Shown one piece after another: positions 28,296 through 37,127 of a stretch of DNA of 64,000 bases. How positions within the stretch are numbered: position 1 is the first letter of the stretch; the number at the start of each line of letters is the position of its first letter. The DNA lies in the NCBI RefSeq assembly GCF_024518675.1, contig NZ_JANIGL010000006.1, positions 124,001-188,000 on the forward strand, in the 5' to 3' direction. The notes under the pieces are model-generated. The model saw nothing but the letters and a program-made list of their open reading frames with translations. It searched no databases and was not told the DNA's origin. The stretch is from Pseudoalteromonas shioyasakiensis (GTDB taxonomy: Bacteria; Pseudomonadota; Gammaproteobacteria; Enterobacterales; Alteromonadaceae). A program made the position numbers and the translations under genes.

Positions 28296-28870
28296 TCCTT
28301 TTACCTTAGATTATGAGGGCACAGCGCGAGTTGTCCTTCTTTATATTTTTATAACATGGTAGCGCTTCCATATTATCTCTCATTGTTTTGATGGCAATCA
28401 TTCACTTTTTAGCATTAATATACTGAATAAGTGGGAGAGGCTGAAAGCATCAGATAGAGAGTTTTTACTTCTTAAATAAACAGAAGACACTCTGTAACAA
28501 GAAAGTAATATTCATAAATGAATGTATTTTCTTGAATAGTGTATTTTTCAATCATTTTACAAATTGTTACAAACTAAAACAATCGCAAATATATCCTTTT
28601 GTAAAGGATTGTAAACGGTGTGGTGCTAAAGTATTGGGGTAAAATATTATTTTAGTGATTAATTCTATTTTAATTTCGCTTTTTGCTACTGTTTGTGGGT
28701 GTTGGGCCATCACTACTTGCTATGAAATCGCAATTAAACATTTTTTTACTTCATTTATGAGGTGGTTAATTTATAAATAAAAAAGCCGAGTAATACTCGG
28801 CTAAAAATTGCCAAGGGAACAGGTCTATTAAACGCGAGTGCAATATCTTTATCACTCGCGTTTTTGTTAC
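28296..28870. other. Intergenic region between the subtilase and PAS/GGDEF/EAL genes
   Basis: No gene is evident. Two hairpins near the right end belong to the subtilase gene. The left part (28300-28700) is AT-rich and should contain the promoter of the PAS/GGDEF/EAL gene; I could not assign boxes with confidence. Confidence 0.4.
28779..28808 (-). terminator. Hairpin terminator of the subtilase gene
   Basis: AGCCGAG (28784-28790) and CTCGGCT (28796-28802), with A-run at 28779-28784 giving a U-run on the - strand. This is the same hairpin as at 23663-23690. A second hairpin, AACGCGAGTG/CACTCGCGTT at 28831-28862, lies just after the stop codon and may add to termination. Confidence 0.8.
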
Positions 28871-31021
28871 TTATGGCTGATATTGTGCATCAAGCGTTAG
28901 TCCTGAGAATGCACTATATGCATTGAGACTCATATGCCAGGTGCCTGCTTGCGGGTTGTTAAAGGTGCAGGTCTCTGCATTGCCATTTTTATATGGGCGG
29001 CAATCGTAGCTTGATGTTGTTGGCTGACTATCAAACTTAACAAATAAGTCTGCGTCACCTGAGCCACCTGAAGTGGTCACAGTAAAGCTTGCCATGCCTG
29101 CAGGTACATCTAATGTATAGTGTTTCCACTGACCAGCAGTTGCAGATACGTTTTCAACGGTGCCTCCACCTGCTTGTGGCGTGCCAGAGCCTCCGCCGCT
29201 AGTGGTTAAGTTACCTACCAAGTTCACACCCGAGTATGCAGAGTAGCCACGTATCATGACATGGTAAGTACCTGCTGTAGGATTATCGATAGAACACTCT
29301 TCGTTATTTCCTTCGTTATAAGGGCGACAATCATAGCTTGAGGTTGTTGGCTCGCTACCTGCTCGTACATACAAATCGGCGTCACCGCTACCACCACTCA
29401 TTGTGAAGGTTACATTACTTGCGCCACTTGGTATTGTCATTGTGTAAAATGCTTCACTATTTGCTGAACCGCTCAAACTAGTTTGAGCTTGGCCATCAAG
29501 CAGTTCATTATTGCCTGTAGGTGGTGTTGTACCACCAGAAGCTGCTGCCACAGCTGCGGCTGCATCAACTATGCCTGTTCCACAGTTTGTACAAGTGGCT
29601 GCAAAAGAGCGTGTTGTTGATTTTAAGATACTTTCAATTTCATCTGGCGTAGCTGAGGGTTTTGCTTGTTTAATTAATGCGGCAACTCCGGCAACATGTG
29701 GCGCTGCCATTGAAGTACCTTGTGAGTAGTGATAGCTATCACTAGAGGGGCTTGATGAACCTGAGTTATGTGTTGAAAGTACACCCTCTGAATCATTAGC
29801 AAAGCTTTGCGCGCCACCTGGGGCTGCAACATCAATGTTGCTACCATAGTTTGAGTAGTATGCGCGGCCACCGTTACGACCCACTGATGCAACGTTTACT
29901 ACGCCACTACAGTTACCTGGATTGTAGTTAGCTGAGTTATCATTGTCGTTACCCGCAGCAATAACAATAACACTACCATTTCCACGCGCTTGGTTAATTG
30001 CTGATTGTGTCGTAGAGCTACAAGAGCCGCTACCGCCAAGACTCATGTTTATTACATCTGCAGGGTTTGCGTTATTTGCAATACCAGACACTGAACCACC
30101 TGAAGCCCAGATGATACCATCGGCAATATCAGAGGTTAATCCACCACACTTTCCAAGTACACGTACAGGTACAACTTTTGCGTCGTATGCAACGCCGGCA
30201 ACACCTTCGCCATTATTCGAAACCGCAGCAACCGTACCAGCTACGTGAGTACCATGCCAGCTAGAGCTTTGATTAGAAGCTGGAACGGGTTGACCAAACT
30301 GATCGGTTCCACATTCACCCGTATTAACAGCATCACCGGGATCGCGTGCATCGCTATCACGTGCGCCACCATCATTGGCTACAAAGGTATCAGAGATCAT
30401 GTCGTAGCCAGGCAAAATGTTACCGTTCAAATCAATATGTGGACGGTAACCAGTATCAAGTACTGCGACTGTAACACCGCTACCAGTGGCTGTATCCCAT
30501 GCTGTTGGAAGGTTTAAACCGCCTGCTTGCTCATAATAATGCCACTGAACGGCATACATAGGATCATTTGGTGTCGCGAAAGGTTTTAGCATTTGGTCAA
30601 TTTCAATGTATTCAACATTGCCAGACTCTATTACTTCTTGCATATATTGTTGTGCTTCGTCTGGAGTGAGTTTTTTCTCTGCACGCATTACATGGTGGTT
30701 ACTTAAAGCCATAGCACGAACATATTGCGCCTTCACTTTGCCTTTCTTACTAGTGAAGTTTTTAACAAAGCCCTTTGCCTTTTTATTCATCATTTGCGGG
30801 CTAGTGTCGGCTGTAGAAAGTGTTGCCATCTCGCTGTTATTGTTTTTGTATTTGATAATAAAGCGAGTACCTAGTGGGTCTTGGCCCTGCAGTTTTGCTG
30901 CCGTTTCCGCCATTGATGGCATAATTGTTTGGCTTGGATTCGCTATAGTTGTCGTGGCACTGAATAGCGTGCCTAACGTTAGTGCAATTGCACACTTTTT
31001 AAAACTTGTTGTCGTTGTCAT
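28871..31021 (-). CDS. Secreted subtilisin-like serine protease with two PPC domains
   Basis: The 716-residue S8 protease starts at the ATG at 31021, which has an AGGGA ribosome site; an upstream in-frame ATG at 31078 lacks one. A signal peptide ends near residue 27 (SATTTIANP). A propeptide covers about 30-145. The catalytic triad is Asp189 (AVLDTG), His256 (WHGTHVAGT) and Ser437 (GTSMAAPHVAG). Two C-terminal pre-peptidase C domains (about 505-600 and 620-714) share GGSGDADLYV/GGSGDADLFV and TTSSYDCRPY motifs. It should be an extracellular, nutrient-scavenging protease typical of marine bacteria. Confidence 0.93.
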   Translation of the reverse strand: MTTTTSFKKCAIALTLGTLFSATTTIANPSQTIMPSMAETAAKLQGQDPLGTRFIIKYKNNNSEMATLSTADTSPQMMNKKAKGFVKNFTSKKGKVKAQYVRAMALSNHHVMRAEKKLTPDEAQQYMQEVIESGNVEYIEIDQMLKPFATPNDPMYAVQWHYYEQAGGLNLPTAWDTATGSGVTVAVLDTGYRPHIDLNGNILPGYDMISDTFVANDGGARDSDARDPGDAVNTGECGTDQFGQPVPASNQSSSWHGTHVAGTVAAVSNNGEGVAGVAYDAKVVPVRVLGKCGGLTSDIADGIIWASGGSVSGIANNANPADVINMSLGGSGSCSSTTQSAINQARGNGSVIVIAAGNDNDNSANYNPGNCSGVVNVASVGRNGGRAYYSNYGSNIDVAAPGGAQSFANDSEGVLSTHNSGSSSPSSDSYHYSQGTSMAAPHVAGVAALIKQAKPSATPDEIESILKSTTRSFAATCTNCGTGIVDAAAAVAAASGGTTPPTGNNELLDGQAQTSLSGSANSEAFYTMTIPSGASNVTFTMSGGSGDADLYVRAGSEPTTSSYDCRPYNEGNNEECSIDNPTAGTYHVMIRGYSAYSGVNLVGNLTTSGGGSGTPQAGGGTVENVSATAGQWKHYTLDVPAGMASFTVTTSGGSGDADLFVKFDSQPTTSSYDCRPYKNGNAETCTFNNPQAGTWHMSLNAYSAFSGLTLDAQYQP

Positions 31022-31327
31022 AATTTTCCCTAGATTGTTATGGTTTACTTCAAGTTGGATTATCTTGAAGGGGAACAAAAGTAAATGATCTGTTAAGTAA
31101 GTTAAAATAACGTTTTATTATGGTTGTCTCTATTTTAGTTATATATGGATGTTTATATGGCTAAATAGTTATTTGGTGTGTTTATTTTTATTTTTTACAA
31201 TCCTAAAGGGTTGTTTTTATGAGGTGGTTTTTTGAGGTGTTTATTGCTAGTAAATCAATAATAAATTCAATTAAGTGTGCCGTTCTAAATTTGTTATAAT
31301 TTAAAAAAATTTCAATGAGACAAATTA

Positions 31328-32512
31328 ATGACCCATGTAGATGTAATAGTGATCGGCGCTGGCGCCGCTGGATTAATGTGTGCAGCACAAGCGGGGTATC
31401 GTGGTCGTAGTGTTACAGTACTTGATATGGGTAAAAAACCGGGCCGTAAAATACTTATTAGTGGTGGCGGTCGTTGTAATTTTACCAACGAAAATGCCAG
31501 CCCAGAAAACTATTTATGTGCTAACCCTCACTTTGTAAAATCGTGCTTAAGTCGATTTACCCAACATGACTTTATTGAGTTGGTTGATCGTCATGGTTTG
31601 GCTTATCACCATAAAACCTTGGGTCAACTATTTTGTGATAATAGCGCGCAAGATATCGTAGATATTTTGCTCACTGAGTGCGAGTGGGCCGGTGTGAATA
31701 TTGCGCTGCGTAATGAGGTGCTTAGTGTTGAAAAAACTGATATAGGGTACACGGTTAAAACAGAGCAAGGGGCATATTCCTGCGAGTCATTAGTGGTTGC
31801 TGCTGGTGGCCTTACTATGCCAAAGCTCGGAGCAAGCCCTGTAGGCTATAAAATAGCGGAGCAATTTGGCTTAAACGTACTCCCGACAATGGCTGCACTT
31901 GTGCCATTTACCTTGCACGAGCATGATAAAGAGCGTTTTGAAGGGTTGTCAGGTATTAGTATTCCTTGCGTTGTTAGCAGCGAAGATGGTACTCGCTTTA
32001 AAGAAAACATATTGTTTACTCACCGTGGTTTATCAGGCCCCGCCATTTTACAAATTAGCTCTTTTTGGCGTGCAGGGCAGGCAGTAACTATTAATTTACT
32101 CCCTGAGCAGGATTTAAAACAACAATTGGAGCAATGGCGAGAAACCCAAGCGCAAAAGTCGTTAAAAAATAGCCTAGCGACAATATTGCCCAAACGTTTT
32201 ATTGAAATATTACACGAGAGCCAAGCCATACCTGATTGTAATATTAATCAATTAACACATAGCCAAATAGATGAGCTGGTGGATTACATTCATAACTGGC
32301 AAATCAAACCCAATGGTACTGAAGGTTATAGAACGGCTGAGGTTACACTTGGTGGTGTTGATACGGATGAACTAAGCTCTAAGACTTTTGAAGCTAAAAA
32401 AGCCCAAGGCTTGTATTTTATTGGTGAAGTAACTGACGTAACAGGGTGGCTCGGGGGGTATAATTTTCAATATGCTTGGAGCTGTGGTTTTGCTGCTGGA
32501 CAGTATTGTTAG
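31328..32512 (+). CDS. YhiN/HI0933-family FAD-dependent oxidoreductase
   Basis: The 394-residue flavoprotein begins with the Rossmann motif GAGAAGLMCA and has GKKPGRKILISGGGRCNFTN, VVAAGGLTMPKLGASPVGY and the C-terminal GLYFIGEVTDVTGWLGGYN, all signature segments of the family. Its physiological reaction is not established. An FAD-binding role is clear. It is monocistronic and divergent from the subtilase gene across a 300-base AT-rich gap. Confidence 0.9.
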   Translation: MTHVDVIVIGAGAAGLMCAAQAGYRGRSVTVLDMGKKPGRKILISGGGRCNFTNENASPENYLCANPHFVKSCLSRFTQHDFIELVDRHGLAYHHKTLGQLFCDNSAQDIVDILLTECEWAGVNIALRNEVLSVEKTDIGYTVKTEQGAYSCESLVVAAGGLTMPKLGASPVGYKIAEQFGLNVLPTMAALVPFTLHEHDKERFEGLSGISIPCVVSSEDGTRFKENILFTHRGLSGPAILQISSFWRAGQAVTINLLPEQDLKQQLEQWRETQAQKSLKNSLATILPKRFIEILHESQAIPDCNINQLTHSQIDELVDYIHNWQIKPNGTEGYRTAEVTLGGVDTDELSSKTFEAKKAQGLYFIGEVTDVTGWLGGYNFQYAWSCGFAAGQYC

Positions 32513-32587
32513 TTTTATTTTAGAAGAGCTGTTTATTAACTGATTATATATGGGTGATAGAACGTGAATAATCTCTCATTACTGAAT

Positions 32588-32608
32588 GTTACTTGTTGAA
32601 CAAGTAAC
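32588..32608 (+). terminator. Palindrome after the YhiN-type gene
   Basis: GTTACTTG and CAAGTAAC form an 8-base perfect stem with a 5-base loop. Only three T follow, so it is a weak terminator candidate for the upstream gene. Confidence 0.35.
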
Positions 32609-32696
32609 TTTGCGGCTAACCTTTAAAAAACACTTTACCTCAACTTAACTTTAGGTTTTATGCTGGCTTTAATTACTTAAATAAAGGTTTTTTATT

Positions 32697-33113
32697 ATGT
32701 ACTTAGAGCATATTAATTTAGTTGTTGATGATATTGATGCGATGCTACGTTTTTATAAAGCGGTATTTCCACATTGGTATATTAGAAGTAAAGGACGCAG
32801 CACTTGGCATGGCAAGCCCCGACAATGGCTGCACTTTGGTGATGATTATCACTACTTAGCTTTGAGTGATAACGGTGAACAACAAAACCGAGATTTAACG
32901 GGTCATCAAGTCGGTTTAGCGCATTTTGCATATGTTACGAATGACATTGCAGCGGTGATCGCGCGGTTAGAGTTAGCAGGTTACAAGATTGATAAATCTG
33001 GCGCAGAAAATCCATTTCGTAAAAACGTATATTTTATTGACCCTGCAGGTTTTGAAGTAGAGTTTGTTGAGTACCTCAGTGATATCCCCGCAGAGCGAAA
33101 TAACGACTTATGA
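32697..33113 (+). CDS. VOC-family (glyoxalase/dioxygenase fold) protein
   Basis: The 138-residue protein has paired beta-alpha-beta-beta-beta modules of the vicinal oxygen chelate fold: YLEHINLVVDDIDAMLRFY with an early His5, VGLAHFAYVTNDI with a central His, and FIDPAGFEVEFVEYL with a terminal Glu, a probable metal-binding triad. The substrate is unknown. The gene stands alone, and tandem array 2 begins 13 bases after its stop. Confidence 0.85.
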   Translation: MYLEHINLVVDDIDAMLRFYKAVFPHWYIRSKGRSTWHGKPRQWLHFGDDYHYLALSDNGEQQNRDLTGHQVGLAHFAYVTNDIAAVIARLELAGYKIDKSGAENPFRKNVYFIDPAGFEVEFVEYLSDIPAERNNDL

Positions 33114-33126
33114 TAGAAAGCTAATT

Positions 33127-34651
33127 AATCACGGCTGAAGCCTGTTCCTGCGGTTATTTATACCTAGGAGAGCGCTTTAGCGCCGAATGGATTTTACATA
33201 TATTGCAAGGCTAAATATCATCACAGGCTGAAGCCTGTTCCTACGGTTATTTATATGTAGGAGAGCGCTTTAGCGCCGATGGGTTTTGCATTTATCGCAA
33301 GGCTGAACATCATCACGGCTGAAGTTTGTTCCTACGGTTATTTACACGTAGGAGAGCGCTTTAGCGCCGAATGGATTTTACATAGATCGCAAGGCTGAAC
33401 ATCATCACGGCTAAAGCCTGTTCCTACGGTTATTTACACGTAGGATGGCGCTTTAGCGCCGAATGGATTTTACATAGATCGCGAGGCTGAACATCATCAC
33501 GGCTAAAGCCTGTTCCTACGGTTATTTATATGTAGGAGGGGGGCTTTAGCGCCGATGGGTTTTGCATATATTGCAAGGCTGAACATCATCACGGCTAAAG
33601 CCTGTTCCTACAATTAACTTACACGTAGGATGGCGCTTTAGCGCCGAATGGATTTTACATAGATCGCGAGGCTGAACATCACCACGGCTAAAGCCTGTTC
33701 CTACGGTTATTTATACGTAGGAGAGTGCTTTAGCGCCGAATGGGTTTTACATAGATCGCAAGGCTAAATATCATCACGGCTAAAGCCTGTTCCTACAATT
33801 AACCTACACGTAGGATGGCGCTTTAGCGCCGATTGAATGTTACATATCACAACCCTAACATTAAAAACCATCACGGCTAAAGTCTGTTCCTACGGTTATT
33901 TACACGTAGGAGGGAGCTTTAGCGCCGATTTGTTTTACATATATCGCAAGGCTGAACATCATCGCGGCTAAAGCCTGTTCCTACGGTTATTTATATGTAG
34001 GAGGGGGGCTTTAGCGCCGATGGGTTTTGCATATATTGCAAGGCTGAACATCATCACGGCTAAAGTCTGTTCCTACGGTTATTTACACGTAGGAGGGAGC
34101 TTTAGCGCCGATTTGTTTTACATATATCGCAAGGCTGAACATCATCGCGGCTAAAGCCTGTTCCTACGGTTATTTACACGTAGGAGGGGGCTTTAGCGCC
34201 GATTGGTTTTGCATATGTCGCGAGGTTGAACATCATCACGGCTGAAGCCTGTTCCTACAATTAACTTACACGTAGGATGGCGCTTTAGCGCCGATGGGTT
34301 TTGCATATATGCAAGGCTGAACATCACCACGGCTAAAGCCTGTTCCTACGTTATGTTTATGCGTAGGATGGCGCTTTAGCGCCGATGGGTTTTGCATATA
34401 TTGCAAGGCTGAACATCATCACGGCTAAAGCCTGTTCCTACGGTTATTTATATGTAGGAGGGGGGCTTTAGCGCCGATGGGTTTTGCATATTTTGCAAGG
34501 CTGAACATCATCACGGCTGAAGCCTGTTCCTACGGTTATTTACACGTAGGAGGGGGCTTTAGCGCCGAATGGATTTTACATATATTGCGAGGCTGAACAT
34601 CATCACAGGCTGAAGCCTGTTCCTACGGTTATTTATATGTAGGAGCGCGCT
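33127..34651. repeat. Tandem REP/BIME-like array 2 (about 16.5 units)
   Basis: Sixteen full units and one truncated unit of about 92 bases: ATCACGGCTAAAGCCTGTTC, CTACGGTTATTTACACGTAGG, AG(A/G)(G/T)GCGCTTTAGCGCCGA, then a spacer ending GCAAGGCTGAACATC. The unit is the same palindromic pair as array 1 in opposite orientation but with a different spacer. Units starting at 33870 and 34053 are identical over about 124 bases, showing recent two-unit duplication. Unit 8 carries an array-1-type spacer. The last unit is cut by the end of the LiaF-like gene. The array lies between converging genes. Confidence 0.93.
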
Positions 34652-35308
34652 TTAATATTTATTCATATCTTTCCAGCTGGTTTTTAAGCTGTTGGCGAAT
34701 GAGACAAACTTTTCCTTAATGGTGCGCTTTACCTTTATCTCAACTGAGCCGAGTATGACTTTGCCTTCAATAGTAATAGTCGGGCCGTGCAATTTATTTA
34801 GTGACACCGATTTATTCTCAACGCTGCCAACGACGCTAAAAATTTTAGACACCACATTAACATGCTCTGGAACATAAATTTCATCACTGCCTAATAGTGC
34901 ATTAACGTGAACCGTTACATGTTGGTGCTGAAATATCGCGTCGGTGAAGTCCAGCTCTATGGAGCCTAGGAGATTAGTAAGGTGAATCTCCTTAGGAACG
35001 AACCACTGACCACTGCGCTCATTAGAGCCTAAGATACTGCGAAGGTGGAGAGTTTCATTATCACTTTGCTGGCTGTAGTTAGGACTAAATTGTGCTCGCT
35101 TCTCGCTTTGGTAGTGGGTGTCGGTAGTTAAATCTAAATCACTGACTAAATCAATGAGCACCTGGTTATCTGCAGCGGCCATTGCTTCATCTAAACGGCG
35201 CTCAAATGCTTCGGCAGAGATAATCCCATGACTATAATTATAGATTAATTGATCGATAACTTGTTCACGCACTTGTTCGATGGGGCGATCTTCAATTTTT
35301 ACTGTCAT
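34652..35308 (-). CDS. LiaF-like C-terminal domain protein with DUF1707-like N-terminus
   Basis: The 218-residue protein has no TM helix. Residues 1-60 resemble the DUF1707/SHOCT-like short domain (NYSHGIISAEAFERRLDEAM). Residues about 90-200 are a repetitive beta-rich LiaF-like domain with GSIELDFTDA, NALLGSDEIYVP and GKVILGSVEIKV. LiaF-type domains occur in envelope-stress proteins, but no liaRS-like genes lie nearby. The ATG at 35308 has an AAGGAAA ribosome site; an in-frame ATG 21 bases upstream is inferior. The stop codon lies within the truncated last unit of array 2. Confidence 0.78.
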   Translation of the reverse strand: MTVKIEDRPIEQVREQVIDQLIYNYSHGIISAEAFERRLDEAMAAADNQVLIDLVSDLDLTTDTHYQSEKRAQFSPNYSQQSDNETLHLRSILGSNERSGQWFVPKEIHLTNLLGSIELDFTDAIFQHQHVTVHVNALLGSDEIYVPEHVNVVSKIFSVVGSVENKSVSLNKLHGPTITIEGKVILGSVEIKVKRTIKEKFVSFANSLKTSWKDMNKY

Positions 35309-35636
35309 GGTGATTTCCTTTTTAAGCATCTTAATTATTTTTACTATAACAAAGTTAAAGCAAAGCTTAGGCCATAAATTAATTTGTTTTTAATCAATAG
35401 ATTAAAAAGTCGTGTTGTTTTTTGAATAGTTATATTAACGACAGATTAATAGAAATAACGATTAATTAGTAAATATGACAACATTCAGAACAAATTACCG
35501 AACTGTCTGTAAATTATTACCAAAGGTGTACTGTAGAGTGTCGGGTTTAAAGTGTAACTTGTTGATTGTTAGTGCTTTTAAAGTTGGCTTGATGTTCGCA
35601 TTAGTATAAATGTCTTTAATCAAAAGGAGAAAGATT
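35309..35636. other. Divergent intergenic region, LiaF-like and BON genes
   Basis: AT-rich, with no gene seen. It must carry divergent promoters; a clear AAAAGGAGA ribosome site at 35622-35630 serves the BON gene. No operator could be assigned. Confidence 0.4.
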
Positions 35637-36206
35637 ATGAAAACATTTAACAAATCTATGATTGCCGCTTTAGTTCTTGGTACAACAGCTATGGGTGCAC
35701 AAGCAAGCAGCTGGGAAAATGAAAGTAAAGATGCTTGGATTGATGGTAAGGCAGAAACTGTTCTTTTAATGAACACTAATCTAAACAACTTTGACATTAA
35801 CACTGATGTAAAAAATGGCAAAGTAGTACTAACAGGTAAAGTGGAAAGCGATTTAGATAAAGAGCTTGCCGAAGAGCTTGTTTTAAGCCTTGACGGTGTA
35901 CGTGATGTAGATAACGAATTAACGGTTGTGAAAAATGTTGATTCTAAACACGATCGCATGGATTCCGAGATGGATGACACTGAAGGTGACTTAACAGACG
36001 CTAAAATCAGTACAGTTATCACGACACGCTTTTTATTTAACTCAGAAGTTGGTGGTACAGATATTGATGTAGATACTGATAATGGGGTGGTAACCCTTAA
36101 AGGTACTGTTGAATCTGAAGCTGAAAAGCAGCTAGCAATGAAAATTGCTAAAAATGCTGAAGATGTTCGTGATGTTGTTGATGAACTAACAGTTGTTGCT
36201 GAATAA
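35637..36206 (+). CDS. Periplasmic BON-domain protein (OsmY-like)
   Basis: The 189-residue product has a signal peptide (MKTFNKSMIAALVLG to GAQA, cleavage near residue 24) and two BON domains, about 30-95 and 115-185, each with the GKVVLTGKVES/GVVTLKGTVES core. OsmY-like proteins act in the periplasm under osmotic or envelope stress. The ATG at 35637 is placed by the strong AAGGAGA box. A strong terminator follows the stop, yet a YqaE-like gene and a small ORF lie just downstream. Confidence 0.88.
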   Translation: MKTFNKSMIAALVLGTTAMGAQASSWENESKDAWIDGKAETVLLMNTNLNNFDINTDVKNGKVVLTGKVESDLDKELAEELVLSLDGVRDVDNELTVVKNVDSKHDRMDSEMDDTEGDLTDAKISTVITTRFLFNSEVGGTDIDVDTDNGVVTLKGTVESEAEKQLAMKIAKNAEDVRDVVDELTVVAE

Positions 36207-36220
36207 TAGCAAGTTATGAA

Positions 36221-36245
36221 ATGCCCAGCATTGCTGGGCTTTCTT
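36221..36245 (+). terminator. Hairpin terminator after the BON gene
   Basis: GCCCAGC (36223-36229) and GCTGGGC (36233-36239) with a 3-base loop, followed by TTTCTT. Confidence 0.8.
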
Positions 36246-36271
36246 ATGCAAACTAGCAAGGAGCATGAGCT

Positions 36272-36430
36272 ATGGATTTAATACGTATCATATTATCGGT
36301 ACTGATCCCGCCGCTGGGTGTTTTTTTACAGGTGGGTTTAGGGGCACAGTTTTGGATTAATATTTTGTTAACATTACTAGGGTATATTCCTGGCTTAATC
36401 CATGCGATTTATATTATCGCGAGACGTTAA
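36272..36430 (+). CDS. YqaE/Pmp3-family small membrane protein
   Basis: A 52-residue peptide, MDLIRIILSVLIPPLG to HAIYIIARR, with two hydrophobic helices joined by a short turn, as in YqaE/Pmp3 proteolipids. The IIxIxxPPLGVFL-type start and the GYIPGLIHAIYII end are family hallmarks. Family members are membrane proteins induced by stress; the function here is inferred. An AAGGAGC ribosome site lies 7 bases upstream. It lies 65 bases after the BON stop, beyond a terminator. Confidence 0.88.
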   Translation: MDLIRIILSVLIPPLGVFLQVGLGAQFWINILLTLLGYIPGLIHAIYIIARR

Positions 36431-36470
36431 CAATTAAGATCTTTTGGGCTTAGGCCTGCAAGGAGGAATG

Positions 36471-36590
36471 ATGGAAGGTGTACAAAAGGATACTCAGCAA
36501 AGCCAAGTTGAATGTACCCCAGCGTTATGGACAGCGCAACAATGGAAACAATTCATGGATGATGCACCAGGGAATGAGGCGTTAAGTTAA
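36471..36590 (+). CDS. 39-residue hypothetical protein
   Basis: A perfect AGGAGG ribosome site at 36461-36466 lies 4 bases before this ATG (or 1 base before an overlapping ATG at 36468). The product, MEGVQKDTQQSQVECTPALW to DDAPGNEALS, is soluble and acidic, with two Trp and one Cys. I do not recognise it. It follows the YqaE-like gene by 40 bases and precedes the minisatellite by 22 bases. The strength of the ribosome site is the main reason to believe it is expressed. Confidence 0.5.
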   Translation: MEGVQKDTQQSQVECTPALWTAQQWKQFMDDAPGNEALS

Positions 36591-36612
36591 GGATGATAAT
36601 AAGCCTAAAGGC

Positions 36613-36935
36613 GACAAGGAAAGAATACTTCACTAAGGACTAGTGGCAAGGAATGAATATTTCACTAAGGACTAGTGACAAGGAAAGAATACTTCACTAA
36701 GGACTAGTGACAAGGAAAGAATACTTCACTAAGGACTAGTGGCAAGGAATGAATACTCCACTTAGGATTAGTGGCAAGGAATGAATGCAACACTTAGGAT
36801 TAGTGACAAGGAAAGAATACTTCACTTAGGACTAGTGGCAAGGAATGAATACTTCACTTAGGATTAGTGACAAGGAATGAGTATTTCACTAAGGATTAGT
36901 GGCAAGGAATGAATGCAACACTTAGGATTAGTGAC
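36613..36935. repeat. 32-bp minisatellite (10 units)
   Basis: Ten tandem units of 32 bases plus a partial. The unit alternates between ACAAGGAAAGAATACTTCAC and GCAAGGAATGAATACTTCAC, then TAAGGACTAGTG or TTAGGATTAGTG. CACTA and TAGTG in each unit can pair. Units 3 and 4 are identical. It has no open reading frame across the array. It lies at the 3' side of the 39-codon ORF and upstream (in + orientation) of the mgtE end. Confidence 0.93.
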
Positions 36936-37050
36936 AAAGATGGACGTGCTACGTGGTTGTTTGTCATTGTAGTGCTAGGATAGATTAGTGGACAATAATG
37001 TGATTTCACATGGAGCAATAGGGAGATTACTAGGATGGTAACTATCAAAT

Positions 37051-37089
37051 CATAAGTGCATGCTACTCTAAAGAGTGCATGCACTTATG
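37051..37089. other. Long near-perfect hairpin downstream of mgtE
   Basis: CATAAGTGCATGC pairs perfectly with GCATGCACTTATG; the inner ACTCT/AGAGT extends the stem, separated by one bulged base. It lies 38 bases past the mgtE stop. The U-run after it on the - strand is poor, so it is either an unusual terminator or another structured element. Confidence 0.6.
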
Positions 37090-37127
37090 AACATTATTTA
37101 AAACGACTCTGTTAAACGTCGAAGAGC

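Noticed and set aside
30606..31088. 160-codon open frame on the + strand
   Set aside because: Antisense to the subtilase propeptide region; no family features.
33127..34651. Possible CRISPR array
   Set aside because: Same reason: 92-base units with near-constant spacers, no cas genes.
35495..36259. 254-codon open frame on the - strand
   Set aside because: Antisense to the BON gene, Ser/Thr-rich shadow; the BON frame has a signal peptide and domain repeats.
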